DNA from: Alphaproteobacteria bacterium
GTDB lineage: Bacteria > Pseudomonadota > Alphaproteobacteria > Micropepsales > Micropepsaceae
Direction: 5' to 3'
Length of the DNA stretch: 64,000 nt
Assembly: GCA_019247845.1 (NCBI GenBank)
Contig: JAFBAL010000028.1
Coordinates: 28,635 to 92,634 of the forward strand
A program made the translations under genes and the position numbers. Shown piece by piece: positions 27,907 through 35,042 of this stretch; the first letter of the stretch is position 1, and each line of letters begins with the position of its first letter. Below the pieces are notes generated by a model. It did no database searches, was not told the origin of the DNA, and saw nothing but the letters and a program-made list of their open reading frames with translations.

Positions 27907-28430
27907 CGTTTCGCCAAGGCCTTTATCTGATCTCCGAGAACCTCGATCGCCTGCTGTAGGCTGAGATATTCCTCACGGGTCTTCTCGTAATTGTCTTCCA
28001 TGCCGCCGGAGTTGATCCGCCGCCGCAGCTGGGCGAGCCGGGCCGTTGCGGCATCGAGATTTCCGATCAGGCGCTTGTCGTTGGCGTTGAGGGACGAGCT
28101 TTTCAGGCGCAGATCGTGCGCCTTGCTCCTCAGCGCGGCGGCGTTGCGGTCGAGCGCCGCGATCTCGTCCCTGAGCGCGTCGACGTTTCGCTGCCGGTCC
28201 GCCAGCGCCGCGTTGGTGCGGTCGGTCTCGGCTTTAGCCGCCGCTTCCTGCTCGCGCATGCGGGCCAGCTCGGCGCTCTGCTCGTCGACGCGCCGCTGAT
28301 AGCCTCCCGACGCCAGCCCCTGGACGCCTGAGATGAACCCGCCCTTCGACGGGTCCGCCGATGTCGCGCAACCGGCAAGCCCGACGGCCGCGCCGATCGA
28401 CGCCACGCGAATCCACGATGCTCTGATCAT
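27903..28430 (-). CDS. Coiled-coil lipoprotein
   Basis: Predicted 175-residue lipoprotein. The lipobox LAGC is at about 18-21 (VASIGAAVGLAGCATSADP), and from residue 45 to the end the protein is nearly all helical, rich in Ala, Arg, Glu and Gln with heptad character (ELARMREQEAAAKAETDR, DALRDEIAALDRNAAAL). Start at ATG 28430; a much longer open frame upstream has no family-like sequence. It overlaps the VWA-FHA start by four bases. Likely an envelope partner or ligand of the VWA domain; the family is not recognised. Confidence 0.75.
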   Translation of the reverse strand: MIRASWIRVASIGAAVGLAGCATSADPSKGGFISGVQGLASGGYQRRVDEQSAELARMREQEAAAKAETDRTNAALADRQRNVDALRDEIAALDRNAAALRSKAHDLRLKSSSLNANDKRLIGNLDAATARLAQLRRRINSGGMEDNYEKTREEYLSLQQAIEVLGDQIKALAKR

Positions 28431-28462
28431 GCCAATGCCCCCGGCTATATGAGTTCCACCCG

Positions 28463-29176
28463 TCAGCTCGTGCCGCGCGCCTGTTCGACCTGCGCTTCCA
28501 TCCTGGAGATCGAGGCTATCTGGGTCGCCATGCTCGCGGCGGCCATGCGCATCTGCGGGATGTCCGCCCGCCACTTCTTGAGCTGCTCGAGCTTCTGCGG
28601 ATCGCTCGTGCCGATTTCCTTGTCGGTCACCTCGATGAATTGTTCCTGGTTCGCGGTCTTCGTCTCGAGCTCCTTCCGGCCCGCTTCGAGCTTCCGCCGC
28701 TCGTCCGACAGGCTCGCCAGGATCGCGGCCGCCTTCGAACGGGCGGCCGAATGCTCGAGCTTGGCGCCGCGCAATTCCGCGAGCTGGGCATTGGCGAGCT
28801 TCAAGGCCGCGACGCTCGCCGCGGTTTGCGCCCTCGCCGTGTTCGTAGCCTGCTCCGCGATCTCGCGCTCGCCGGCGATCCGCTGTTCGATCGTGGCGTA
28901 CTTGGCCTTCTGGTGAGCGACGTAGTTTCCCGCGATCCCGCCGATGATGCCGCCGATGGCCGCGCCGATCAGCGCGGACTTCGCGCGGTCCCCGCCGCCG
29001 AAGAGAGCGCCGGCCCCGGCGCCGATCAGGGCCCCGAGCCCCGCGCCTTCGGCGGTAGTCCGGCCCGAGTCTTCCTTCTGCGCGTCTTCGCCGTTCCCCT
29101 GGCCCGTCGCGCAGCCCGAGACGATCTGGCTTGCGACGAGGACGACGACAATGCCTTTGCGGATATTCTTCATCAT
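28463..29176 (-). CDS. Lipoprotein with glycine-zipper hairpin and coiled coil
   Basis: Predicted 237-residue envelope protein. A lipobox VSGC (about 19-22) ends the signal peptide. Residues 43-90 hold glycine-zipper repeats (GAGLGALIGAGAGALFGGG, ALIGAAIGGIIGGIAGNYV), which form membrane-embedded helical hairpins in related outer-membrane lipoproteins. The rest is a long Ala/Glu/Lys coiled coil. ATG 29176 or 29173 follows a GAGGTGG. It overlaps the stop of kinase 2. With the next gene it probably forms the envelope arm of this signalling operon. Confidence 0.75.
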   Translation of the reverse strand: MMKNIRKGIVVVLVASQIVSGCATGQGNGEDAQKEDSGRTTAEGAGLGALIGAGAGALFGGGDRAKSALIGAAIGGIIGGIAGNYVAHQKAKYATIEQRIAGEREIAEQATNTARAQTAASVAALKLANAQLAELRGAKLEHSAARSKAAAILASLSDERRKLEAGRKELETKTANQEQFIEVTDKEIGTSDPQKLEQLKKWRADIPQMRMAAASMATQIASISRMEAQVEQARGTS

Positions 29177-30834
29177 TCCACCTCACCATTGAGTTTGTCG
29201 ATATCGTTGTTGACCAGCTCGGCACTGAGATGGCCCTGCACGTACGAAAACGCGTGCCTTCGGATCACGTCGACCGCCGAGCCGAGCGTGGAGGTCTGCT
29301 CCAGCTCCGCGGCGTCGTTGAACTGGCTGGGCTTCACGCGCGCCAGCGTCTGAATCTCGTCGATATAATTCGCCATATTGCGGTCTTCGTCGCCCTTCAA
29401 GGACGCCTGGACGTTCTCGAGGGCCAGGATCGACTCGAGAATTTTTTCGTCCTTCTCCGGTATCTTCCGGAGCGCATCGAGGCTTATCTGGTTCTTCTTG
29501 GCCTTGAAGGCCTCGCCCTGCATCGCCGCCAGATACTGCAGCGCGTGCCTGATCGTGCTGCGCGTCTGATCGATCGGGTTGACGCCGGTGACGACGAAAT
29601 CGGGCGGCCGGGGCGTGACGTCCCCACCCTGCGCAATGCCGCTGCCGGTCCCGGATTGCCCGCCCGGAGGCGTTTGCGCCGTATACGGATGAAACGGTCG
29701 ATAGTACAGCAAGCCCAAGACGACGGTCAGGACCGCCGCGGCGGTGCCGACGAGCACGCCGCGGGGCATGTTGCCGGGCCAAGGGAGCGGTGCCCCGGCC
29801 GCAATCGGCTTGCCGCCGAACACCGCCGGTCCGGACCGCGGATTCGGCGAGGAAGCCGCGTCCGCCGCGACGTCCTTTCCTTCCAGCGCGAGCCGGGCAT
29901 CGACCAGAAAGGCCGCGATGTCGGGATATCGCTTGTCGTATTCCAGCGCCATGCCCTTGACGATGACCTGCTCGAGGCCCGCGGATATGGAGATTCCGAG
30001 CGCCGACGGAAGATCCAGCGGCGTGCCGCCGATCCTGTCGGGAGAATTGACCGGCACCGTGCCCGCGATGAGACGGTAGAGCGTGGCGCAGAGCGCGTAG
30101 ATGTCGGTGGCAGGGCCTTGGAAAGCCTTGGACTGATATTGCTCGAACGGCGCGTATCCCGGCTTGAGGATGACCGACAGGTTGGTGCTTCTCAGACCGA
30201 TCGCGACCCGCGCCGCGCCGAAGTCGAGCAGCTTGATGTTGCCGTCGTTCGTCAGAAAGATGTTGTCGGGACTGATGTCGCGGTGGATGAGCCCCACGGC
30301 GTGGCACGCCTTCAAGGCATCCGCCACGGGGAGGATGATGTTCAGTGCGGTGACGGGATCAATTCGGCCCACGGACGCGGCGTAGGACAGCAGGGTTTGC
30401 CCGTCGAGGAACTCCATGACGAGGTAGCCGGTGTTGTTTTCCGAGAAGAACTCGAGCACGTGGATGATGGTCTGGTGCCCTCGGAACTGGACGAGGTTGC
30501 GCGCCTCCTGCAGGAACTGGCTGAGGCCGGCGTTGTAGGCATCGGCCTGGTCCCGCAGCGGAGAGATGTCCGCCGCGCCGGCGACGCGGCTGGCCAGGTG
30601 CGCCGGAAAATATTCTTTGATCGCCACGCGGGTATTGAGATTCAGGTCGAGCGCCAGATAGGTCGCGCCGAAGCCTCCGCGGCCCAGCAATCCGCCGAGC
30701 TGGAATTTGCCTGAAAGTATCGTACCGATCGGGAGCGTGTCGCCCGATCCGTTCGCGGCCGCGCTTGCGCAGTTCCCACAAGCTTCACCATTGCCAAGCT
30801 CGTAGAGACAAGTCGGGCAGAAAATGCTCGGCAC
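29173..30834 (-). CDS. Zinc-ribbon transmembrane Ser/Thr protein kinase, first gene of the operon
   Basis: Predicted 553-residue kinase. Zinc ribbon C6, C9, C19, C22; kinase domain about 45-320 with LLGRGGFGATYLA, RVAIKEYFP (K73), HRDISPDN (D186, with Ser in place of the usual Lys) and DFGAAR 204-209. After a Pro/Gly linker one transmembrane helix (about 359-377) leads to a periplasmic region of about 175 residues without a family I recognise, partly helical. The IKEYFP and HRDxSPxN motifs mark the bacterial subgroup found in PpkA-like modules. Start is GTG 30834, with a poor ribosome site. Likely the sensor kinase of the operon. Confidence 0.9.
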   Translation of the reverse strand: MPSIFCPTCLYELGNGEACGNCASAAANGSGDTLPIGTILSGKFQLGGLLGRGGFGATYLALDLNLNTRVAIKEYFPAHLASRVAGAADISPLRDQADAYNAGLSQFLQEARNLVQFRGHQTIIHVLEFFSENNTGYLVMEFLDGQTLLSYAASVGRIDPVTALNIILPVADALKACHAVGLIHRDISPDNIFLTNDGNIKLLDFGAARVAIGLRSTNLSVILKPGYAPFEQYQSKAFQGPATDIYALCATLYRLIAGTVPVNSPDRIGGTPLDLPSALGISISAGLEQVIVKGMALEYDKRYPDIAAFLVDARLALEGKDVAADAASSPNPRSGPAVFGGKPIAAGAPLPWPGNMPRGVLVGTAAAVLTVVLGLLYYRPFHPYTAQTPPGGQSGTGSGIAQGGDVTPRPPDFVVTGVNPIDQTRSTIRHALQYLAAMQGEAFKAKKNQISLDALRKIPEKDEKILESILALENVQASLKGDEDRNMANYIDEIQTLARVKPSQFNDAAELEQTSTLGSAVDVIRRHAFSYVQGHLSAELVNNDIDKLNGEVE

Positions 30835-30866
30835 TTTGAAAAACCAGCCCCCCTGGAATTTCGGGG

Positions 30867-30894
30867 ATGTTAATTATTCTCCTTCTCTCGTCAA
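30867..30894 (-). promoter_or_regulatory. Probable promoter of the phosphorylation operon
   Basis: On the leftward strand TTGACG (30889-30894) and TAACAT (30867-30872) are 16 bases apart, in a locally AT-rich 124-base gap ahead of the first kinase gene. A transcript would start about 30 bases before the GTG at 30834. The -35 matches five of six consensus bases, the -10 is weaker. Confidence 0.45.
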
Positions 30895-30958
30895 CCCATA
30901 AATGTATTGCGCATGCATTCTATTTTTACTAGATATGTGGGACGGGCTTGGTACGCGT

Positions 30959-33900
30959 CTATCGCCGAGCGGTCCTGTCGGCGACGGCCAGCAGGAATTC
31001 GCGCTGCGCCTTCTGAAGCGACACGAGCGTACGAGCCTGTGCGAGCGCCTCGGCGCGGGCCGGCGCGTCTCCGCCGAGCTTCGCCGCGGCGCTGCGATAG
31101 GCGCCGGAAAGCGAAGCCGTGAGCTTGACGAAGTCCTGCAGTGGAATCCTGCGCCTGGCCAGTCCGGTCAGGAATTCGTCGGAGCGCTTCACGATCTCGT
31201 TCGCGCCCTCGATCTCCCGCAGCCGAACGAAAAGCTCCTTCTGCCAGCGCAGGTCCTGCGCGATGTCGGCGATGTCGCCCTCCTGCTTCTGGCGCATCGT
31301 CGCCAGGACATCGATCTTGTTGAGCAGCGTCAGGTGCAGCGCCTGCGCCGCGGCGGGGTTTCCCAGCGCCTTGACCAGCGCGTCGAAGGCAGGCCCCGCC
31401 GACACCGGATCGCCGATGCGCGCCTTCTGCACGAAGCGCGACAGCACACCCTCCACCGCGTCCGCATTCTTCTGAAGGAACGCGGCATAGGCCTTCGGCG
31501 CGACATCCCTGTCCTTGAGCAGCATCTGAGCGAGCTTGACCTGATCGCGCGCGCCGTCGATGCCGAACGCATCCAGCCGCGCGAAGACCGCGGCATGCTG
31601 CAGCAACGTCTCGCGGATCGCCAGCGGCAAGGCCATGGGCTGCGGCGCGAAGGCGTAGCCGTTGACGGCGCGGTTGTCGACCAGCTCCAGGATCTCGAGC
31701 TTTGCCGGCGCATCGCCGGGCTTGAAGCGGAACTCGACCCAGCGGTTCTCCCCCGGCCGCATGCCCGTCAGCGTCATCACCCCGCCCGGCCTCGCCATGG
31801 CCTGCCTGCGGTCGTCGCCGGCGACGGTCGCGACGACCAAGTTCTTCGCCGCGTCGTCCGACCGGCGGCTTCCGGTCGTCACCGCGATCGGCATGTCGCG
31901 CGTGACGGTTGCCGCGTTGTGCACGACGGCATACATCGACATGCCCATGTCGCCGGCCGCCATGCCGCCATAGCCGAAGACCTGCATGTTGCGCTGGGCC
32001 TTGTTGTTGTCGCCCATCACGGCGAGGTCGGTGGTCGGCCAGCCCGGGGCATGAAGATACAGACTGGGCTGCACGATCGGATCGACTCCGGCGACCGAAA
32101 TCTCCGACGCCAGGCAGACGTGGTTGGAGGCGCCGGACGGAAGCTGCCACAGCACGCCATCGCCGGCCGCGGGCGCCTTCACCGCGTCGCCGGCATTGAA
32201 ATGGACGCTGGTGGCCGATCCTGCGTCCAGGAAATTCACGCCCACCCCGCCGTCGGAATAGTAGAACTGCAGCGCCACGTCCTCTGCCACGCCCGTCGCC
32301 TCGCGGCCGATGCGCGCGAAGGCATAGTTCGGACCCGTCATCGTGGGTTGGGGATCGTGCGATTGCGGACGGTCGCTGCCGTCGAAGGAAAGCGGGTCGT
32401 TGCTGCGTTCGTTCCATACGTCGCTGGTGCTGAAGAAATCGCCGTGGCTCGACGGCTCCTGGCCCCGGTCGTGCGACGACGCGCTGTCGGTCCAGTCGCG
32501 GACGTAGAAGTCCTGGTTGGCGGCGAGCTCGGTGGTCTTGAAGAAGAACGGATCGATCGAGGACGGCACGATCGTCATGTTGTCGGTCTGAAGGAAATTC
32601 GGCATGGGCGAGCCGTCCGGGGTCTTGTTGCGCAGGAAGGTCACGCTCTGCGGAAAGGTCGCATAGGTCAGGTCGTTCCAGGCGGAGAAGACGCCATAGA
32701 AGTTCTTGCCCACCGCCTGCATGCCCAGATAGTCGCCGATGATGCGGCCGCCGGATGGCCGGTGCGCGCCCTCGCCGGGAAAGTCCGACAAGGTCGCGTC
32801 GTCGAAGCTCATGCCGTCGTCATAGGAGCGGCGCAGATGCGTCTCCCAGTGATGGCTGCCCACCGCGCCCGTCAGCGCCTGATAGAGATAGGCGATGTCG
32901 CCGCGGCTGTTGATCGCGACCGCGGCATTGTGCGCCAAGGATGCCGTGAGGACCGGGTTCCAGGTCTGGCCGTAATCGAGCGAGCGCACCAGGTGCAGCG
33001 TGTTGTCGCCGGGATTGGCGTCGGAATAGGAGACATAGACGTGCGCGGAGTTGTTGGGGTCGACGGCGACGAACAGATCGCCGGTCAGCCATTCGTTGCC
33101 GAGCGTGGCGCTGCTGCCGCCGGAATCGGACACGCTGGTGCCGGCGACGACGCGCTGCCCCGCCGGATGCGGCGCAGCGGAATCGGTGAGCGCCGTGAAC
33201 GGCGTCGCGCCGTTGCCCCAATTGTCGTCGCGGACGACGACCACGTCGGCGGTGAAGTGGCCGCCGGAGCTGGCCGACTGCCAGCGGTAATAGGCGCCGT
33301 AGACGTGCCCATCGGCCGCGGCCGCCGTCCGGTTCTGATAGATGTCGTAATAGGGAGAGGTGGGATCGACCTCGTATTCGGTGAAGGACGGCATGGCCGT
33401 GGCGGCGTCGAGCGCGACGTCGATCGACGCCCCCTTCGGATCGAAGTTGAAATTGCGGTTGCCGATCCAGACGCGGTTCTTGCCCGCGTCGTACCAGCCG
33501 TTCACGGTCCGCGCCGAGGCGTAGGGCTGGTCGATCGGATGCATCGTCGCGCCGGTCACCACCGTCATGGGCGTCGTCAATGTCATGTCGTTGGTCGTCA
33601 GCACGTTCAGGGTATAGGACACCGCATTGGCCTGCAGGATGCCGGCATAGAGCCAGTTGCCCGAGGTGTCGAAATGCATCGTCATGTCGGCGGTATTGGA
33701 GATGCCGCTGGCGCTGGGGATGATGTCGTTGGGCGACCAGGTCGTGCCGCCGTCGGTCGACACCATCAGCGGCCCGTTCGCCGAACCCATCGGCGTCGGC
33801 ATGAAGGCGTCGATCGCGATGATCTCGGGGTTGGCCGGGTTGACGGCGATGAATGGCTCGGAATCGCGGTTGGTCTCGCTGTTGAGCGTCGGCGGAATGA

Positions 33901-34000
33901 TGTCGACGACGTGGACCGGATTGGCCGCGGCGCGGGAACAGGCCGCGAGCGCCGCACACAACACCACGTTGCGGACGGAACGATGCGATATCGGTTTCAT
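30959..34000 (-). CDS. Exported BNR/sialidase-like propeller protein with helical C-terminal half
   Basis: Predicted 1,013-residue exported protein, with a lipobox-like LAAC in the signal (VVLCAALAACSRAAA). Residues 30-480 form a sialidase-like propeller with SEPFIAVNPANP, STDGGTTWSPND, WIGNRNFNFDP and SLDYGQTWNP. Residues 500-700 look like beta domains (PGENRWVEFRFKPGD) and 700-1013 are helical, ending ARTLVSLQKAQREFLLAVAD. There is no clear Arg triad, so hydrolysis is uncertain. ATG 34000 follows GGGGAG. A degraded copy of the C-terminal end sits at 62591. It is followed closely by the exported protein at 34030 (leftward order 34030 then this gene). Confidence 0.75.
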   Translation of the reverse strand: MKPISHRSVRNVVLCAALAACSRAAANPVHVVDIIPPTLNSETNRDSEPFIAVNPANPEIIAIDAFMPTPMGSANGPLMVSTDGGTTWSPNDIIPSASGISNTADMTMHFDTSGNWLYAGILQANAVSYTLNVLTTNDMTLTTPMTVVTGATMHPIDQPYASARTVNGWYDAGKNRVWIGNRNFNFDPKGASIDVALDAATAMPSFTEYEVDPTSPYYDIYQNRTAAAADGHVYGAYYRWQSASSGGHFTADVVVVRDDNWGNGATPFTALTDSAAPHPAGQRVVAGTSVSDSGGSSATLGNEWLTGDLFVAVDPNNSAHVYVSYSDANPGDNTLHLVRSLDYGQTWNPVLTASLAHNAAVAINSRGDIAYLYQALTGAVGSHHWETHLRRSYDDGMSFDDATLSDFPGEGAHRPSGGRIIGDYLGMQAVGKNFYGVFSAWNDLTYATFPQSVTFLRNKTPDGSPMPNFLQTDNMTIVPSSIDPFFFKTTELAANQDFYVRDWTDSASSHDRGQEPSSHGDFFSTSDVWNERSNDPLSFDGSDRPQSHDPQPTMTGPNYAFARIGREATGVAEDVALQFYYSDGGVGVNFLDAGSATSVHFNAGDAVKAPAAGDGVLWQLPSGASNHVCLASEISVAGVDPIVQPSLYLHAPGWPTTDLAVMGDNNKAQRNMQVFGYGGMAAGDMGMSMYAVVHNAATVTRDMPIAVTTGSRRSDDAAKNLVVATVAGDDRRQAMARPGGVMTLTGMRPGENRWVEFRFKPGDAPAKLEILELVDNRAVNGYAFAPQPMALPLAIRETLLQHAAVFARLDAFGIDGARDQVKLAQMLLKDRDVAPKAYAAFLQKNADAVEGVLSRFVQKARIGDPVSAGPAFDALVKALGNPAAAQALHLTLLNKIDVLATMRQKQEGDIADIAQDLRWQKELFVRLREIEGANEIVKRSDEFLTGLARRRIPLQDFVKLTASLSGAYRSAAAKLGGDAPARAEALAQARTLVSLQKAQREFLLAVADRTARR

Positions 34001-34029
34001 GATGCCAGCGCTCCCCGGCGCGTCGAAAT

Positions 34030-34866
34030 CTACTTGTTCAAAAGACGGCGTACGCGCTCCGCCTCGCCCAGGCCGACCTCGTCGAGCCGGTCGGCGAGGA
34101 ACAGGCCTCTCAGCGCCTCCGTTTCGCGGCGTTCGCCGGGCTCCGCGGGCACGAGCGGCGCGACGGCGCGGGCGGGCTGCAGCAGGAAGATCGCCGTGTC
34201 GCCGGGCTTCGGCTTCGGCGCCGCGCCCCAATAGGCGTCGTCGTTCGACGGGAAGCGCACGGAAACGATCGCGCCCTTGCTTGCGTCGCCCTTGAAAGCC
34301 GTCACGACCTCGAGCGTCGCGGTCCACCACATCGGCTCGTGCTCGCCGCGCGGCGTCCCGCTTTCCACGCGCCCCGTGCGCAGCACCTTGGCCGCCGCGA
34401 CGATGTCGGCGCTTTCGAGACGCGCGCGCAGCGCCGCATCGGCGATCGCATCACGCGCGGCACGCACGGACTGGTCGATACCGTTGCCGTCGGGAAGCTC
34501 GGAGACCTCGTTGAGGCCCAGGCTCGATCCGCCGCCATAGACATAGGTGAAGAACACCGCGTCGCGCCCGGGCTTCGCCTGTCCGGCATCGCGCAGGCGC
34601 ACGGTCACCAGGTGGCCCGCGATCTCGTCGACCGGCGGCTGCCTGTCGATGACGCGCGTGACGCGCACCACCGCCGTCTCGGGCGTCGCCTGCAAGCCCG
34701 CGGTCGCCGCGCCGAGCTTCTCGATCCGGCCGGCAAAGACGAAACCGGACCGGCGCACCAGCGAAGCCATGTCCTGCTGGGCGATGGCGTGGTCCGGCCA
34801 GAACGCGCAGCCCACAAGCAAGAACGAAAATACAATGCCGGCATGGCCGATCGAAATATCGCGCAT
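34030..34866 (-). CDS. Uncharacterised exported protein
   Basis: Predicted 278-residue envelope protein. The signal sequence (HAGIVFSFLLVGCAFWPDHAIAQQ) offers either a lipobox (LVGC) or cleavage after AIA. The mature part has alternating beta-like segments (VFAGRIEKLGAAT, AVVRVTRVID, HLVTVRLRDAG, ATLEVVTAFKGD, GAIVSVRFPS), suggesting a small beta-sandwich, with the repeated theme of x-VxRVTxV also known in proteins of unknown function. ATG 34866 is chosen as the signal peptide begins there. It lies 29 bases upstream of the BNR gene and is probably co-transcribed with it. I do not recognise the family. Confidence 0.65.
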   Translation of the reverse strand: MRDISIGHAGIVFSFLLVGCAFWPDHAIAQQDMASLVRRSGFVFAGRIEKLGAATAGLQATPETAVVRVTRVIDRQPPVDEIAGHLVTVRLRDAGQAKPGRDAVFFTYVYGGGSSLGLNEVSELPDGNGIDQSVRAARDAIADAALRARLESADIVAAAKVLRTGRVESGTPRGEHEPMWWTATLEVVTAFKGDASKGAIVSVRFPSNDDAYWGAAPKPKPGDTAIFLLQPARAVAPLVPAEPGERRETEALRGLFLADRLDEVGLGEAERVRRLLNK

Positions 34867-34988
34867 GTTCGCCCCATTCTCGAAAGCGCGGGGCAATCTT
34901 AGAGCGCGCCGGCCGCCAGTCAACTTAAACTGGAACGGGTACCGGTTCTTACCTTCAAGAGAAGCGGCGAGGACGGCGCGGCCGCCCT

Positions 34989-35042
34989 CCGCCGTCTTGT
35001 CCGCCGTCTTCGTCAGCCGTCTTCATCCGCCGTCTTCGTCAG
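34989..35042. repeat. Imperfect 26-bp tandem repeat covering the TonB receptor stop
   Basis: CCGCCGTCTTCGTCAG is perfect at 35001-35016 and 35027-35042, with a related 10-base CCGTCTTCAT between, and a partial copy CCGCCGTCTTGT at 34989-35000. The stop of the receptor gene (TCA on this strand, 35039-35041) lies inside the last copy, so the repeat has multiplied the stop region. Confidence 0.85.

Noticed and set aside
21908..30834. Type VI secretion assignment for the kinase/PP2C/FHA operon
   Set aside because: No TssB/C, Hcp, VgrG, TssM or ClpV-like gene is in the window, and the VWA-FHA and lipoprotein genes do not fit the standard module.
30902..34234. 1,110-codon rightward open frame opposite the BNR gene
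   Set aside because: Arg/His/Gly-rich translation without motifs; the leftward frame has a signal peptide and sialidase-type repeats.
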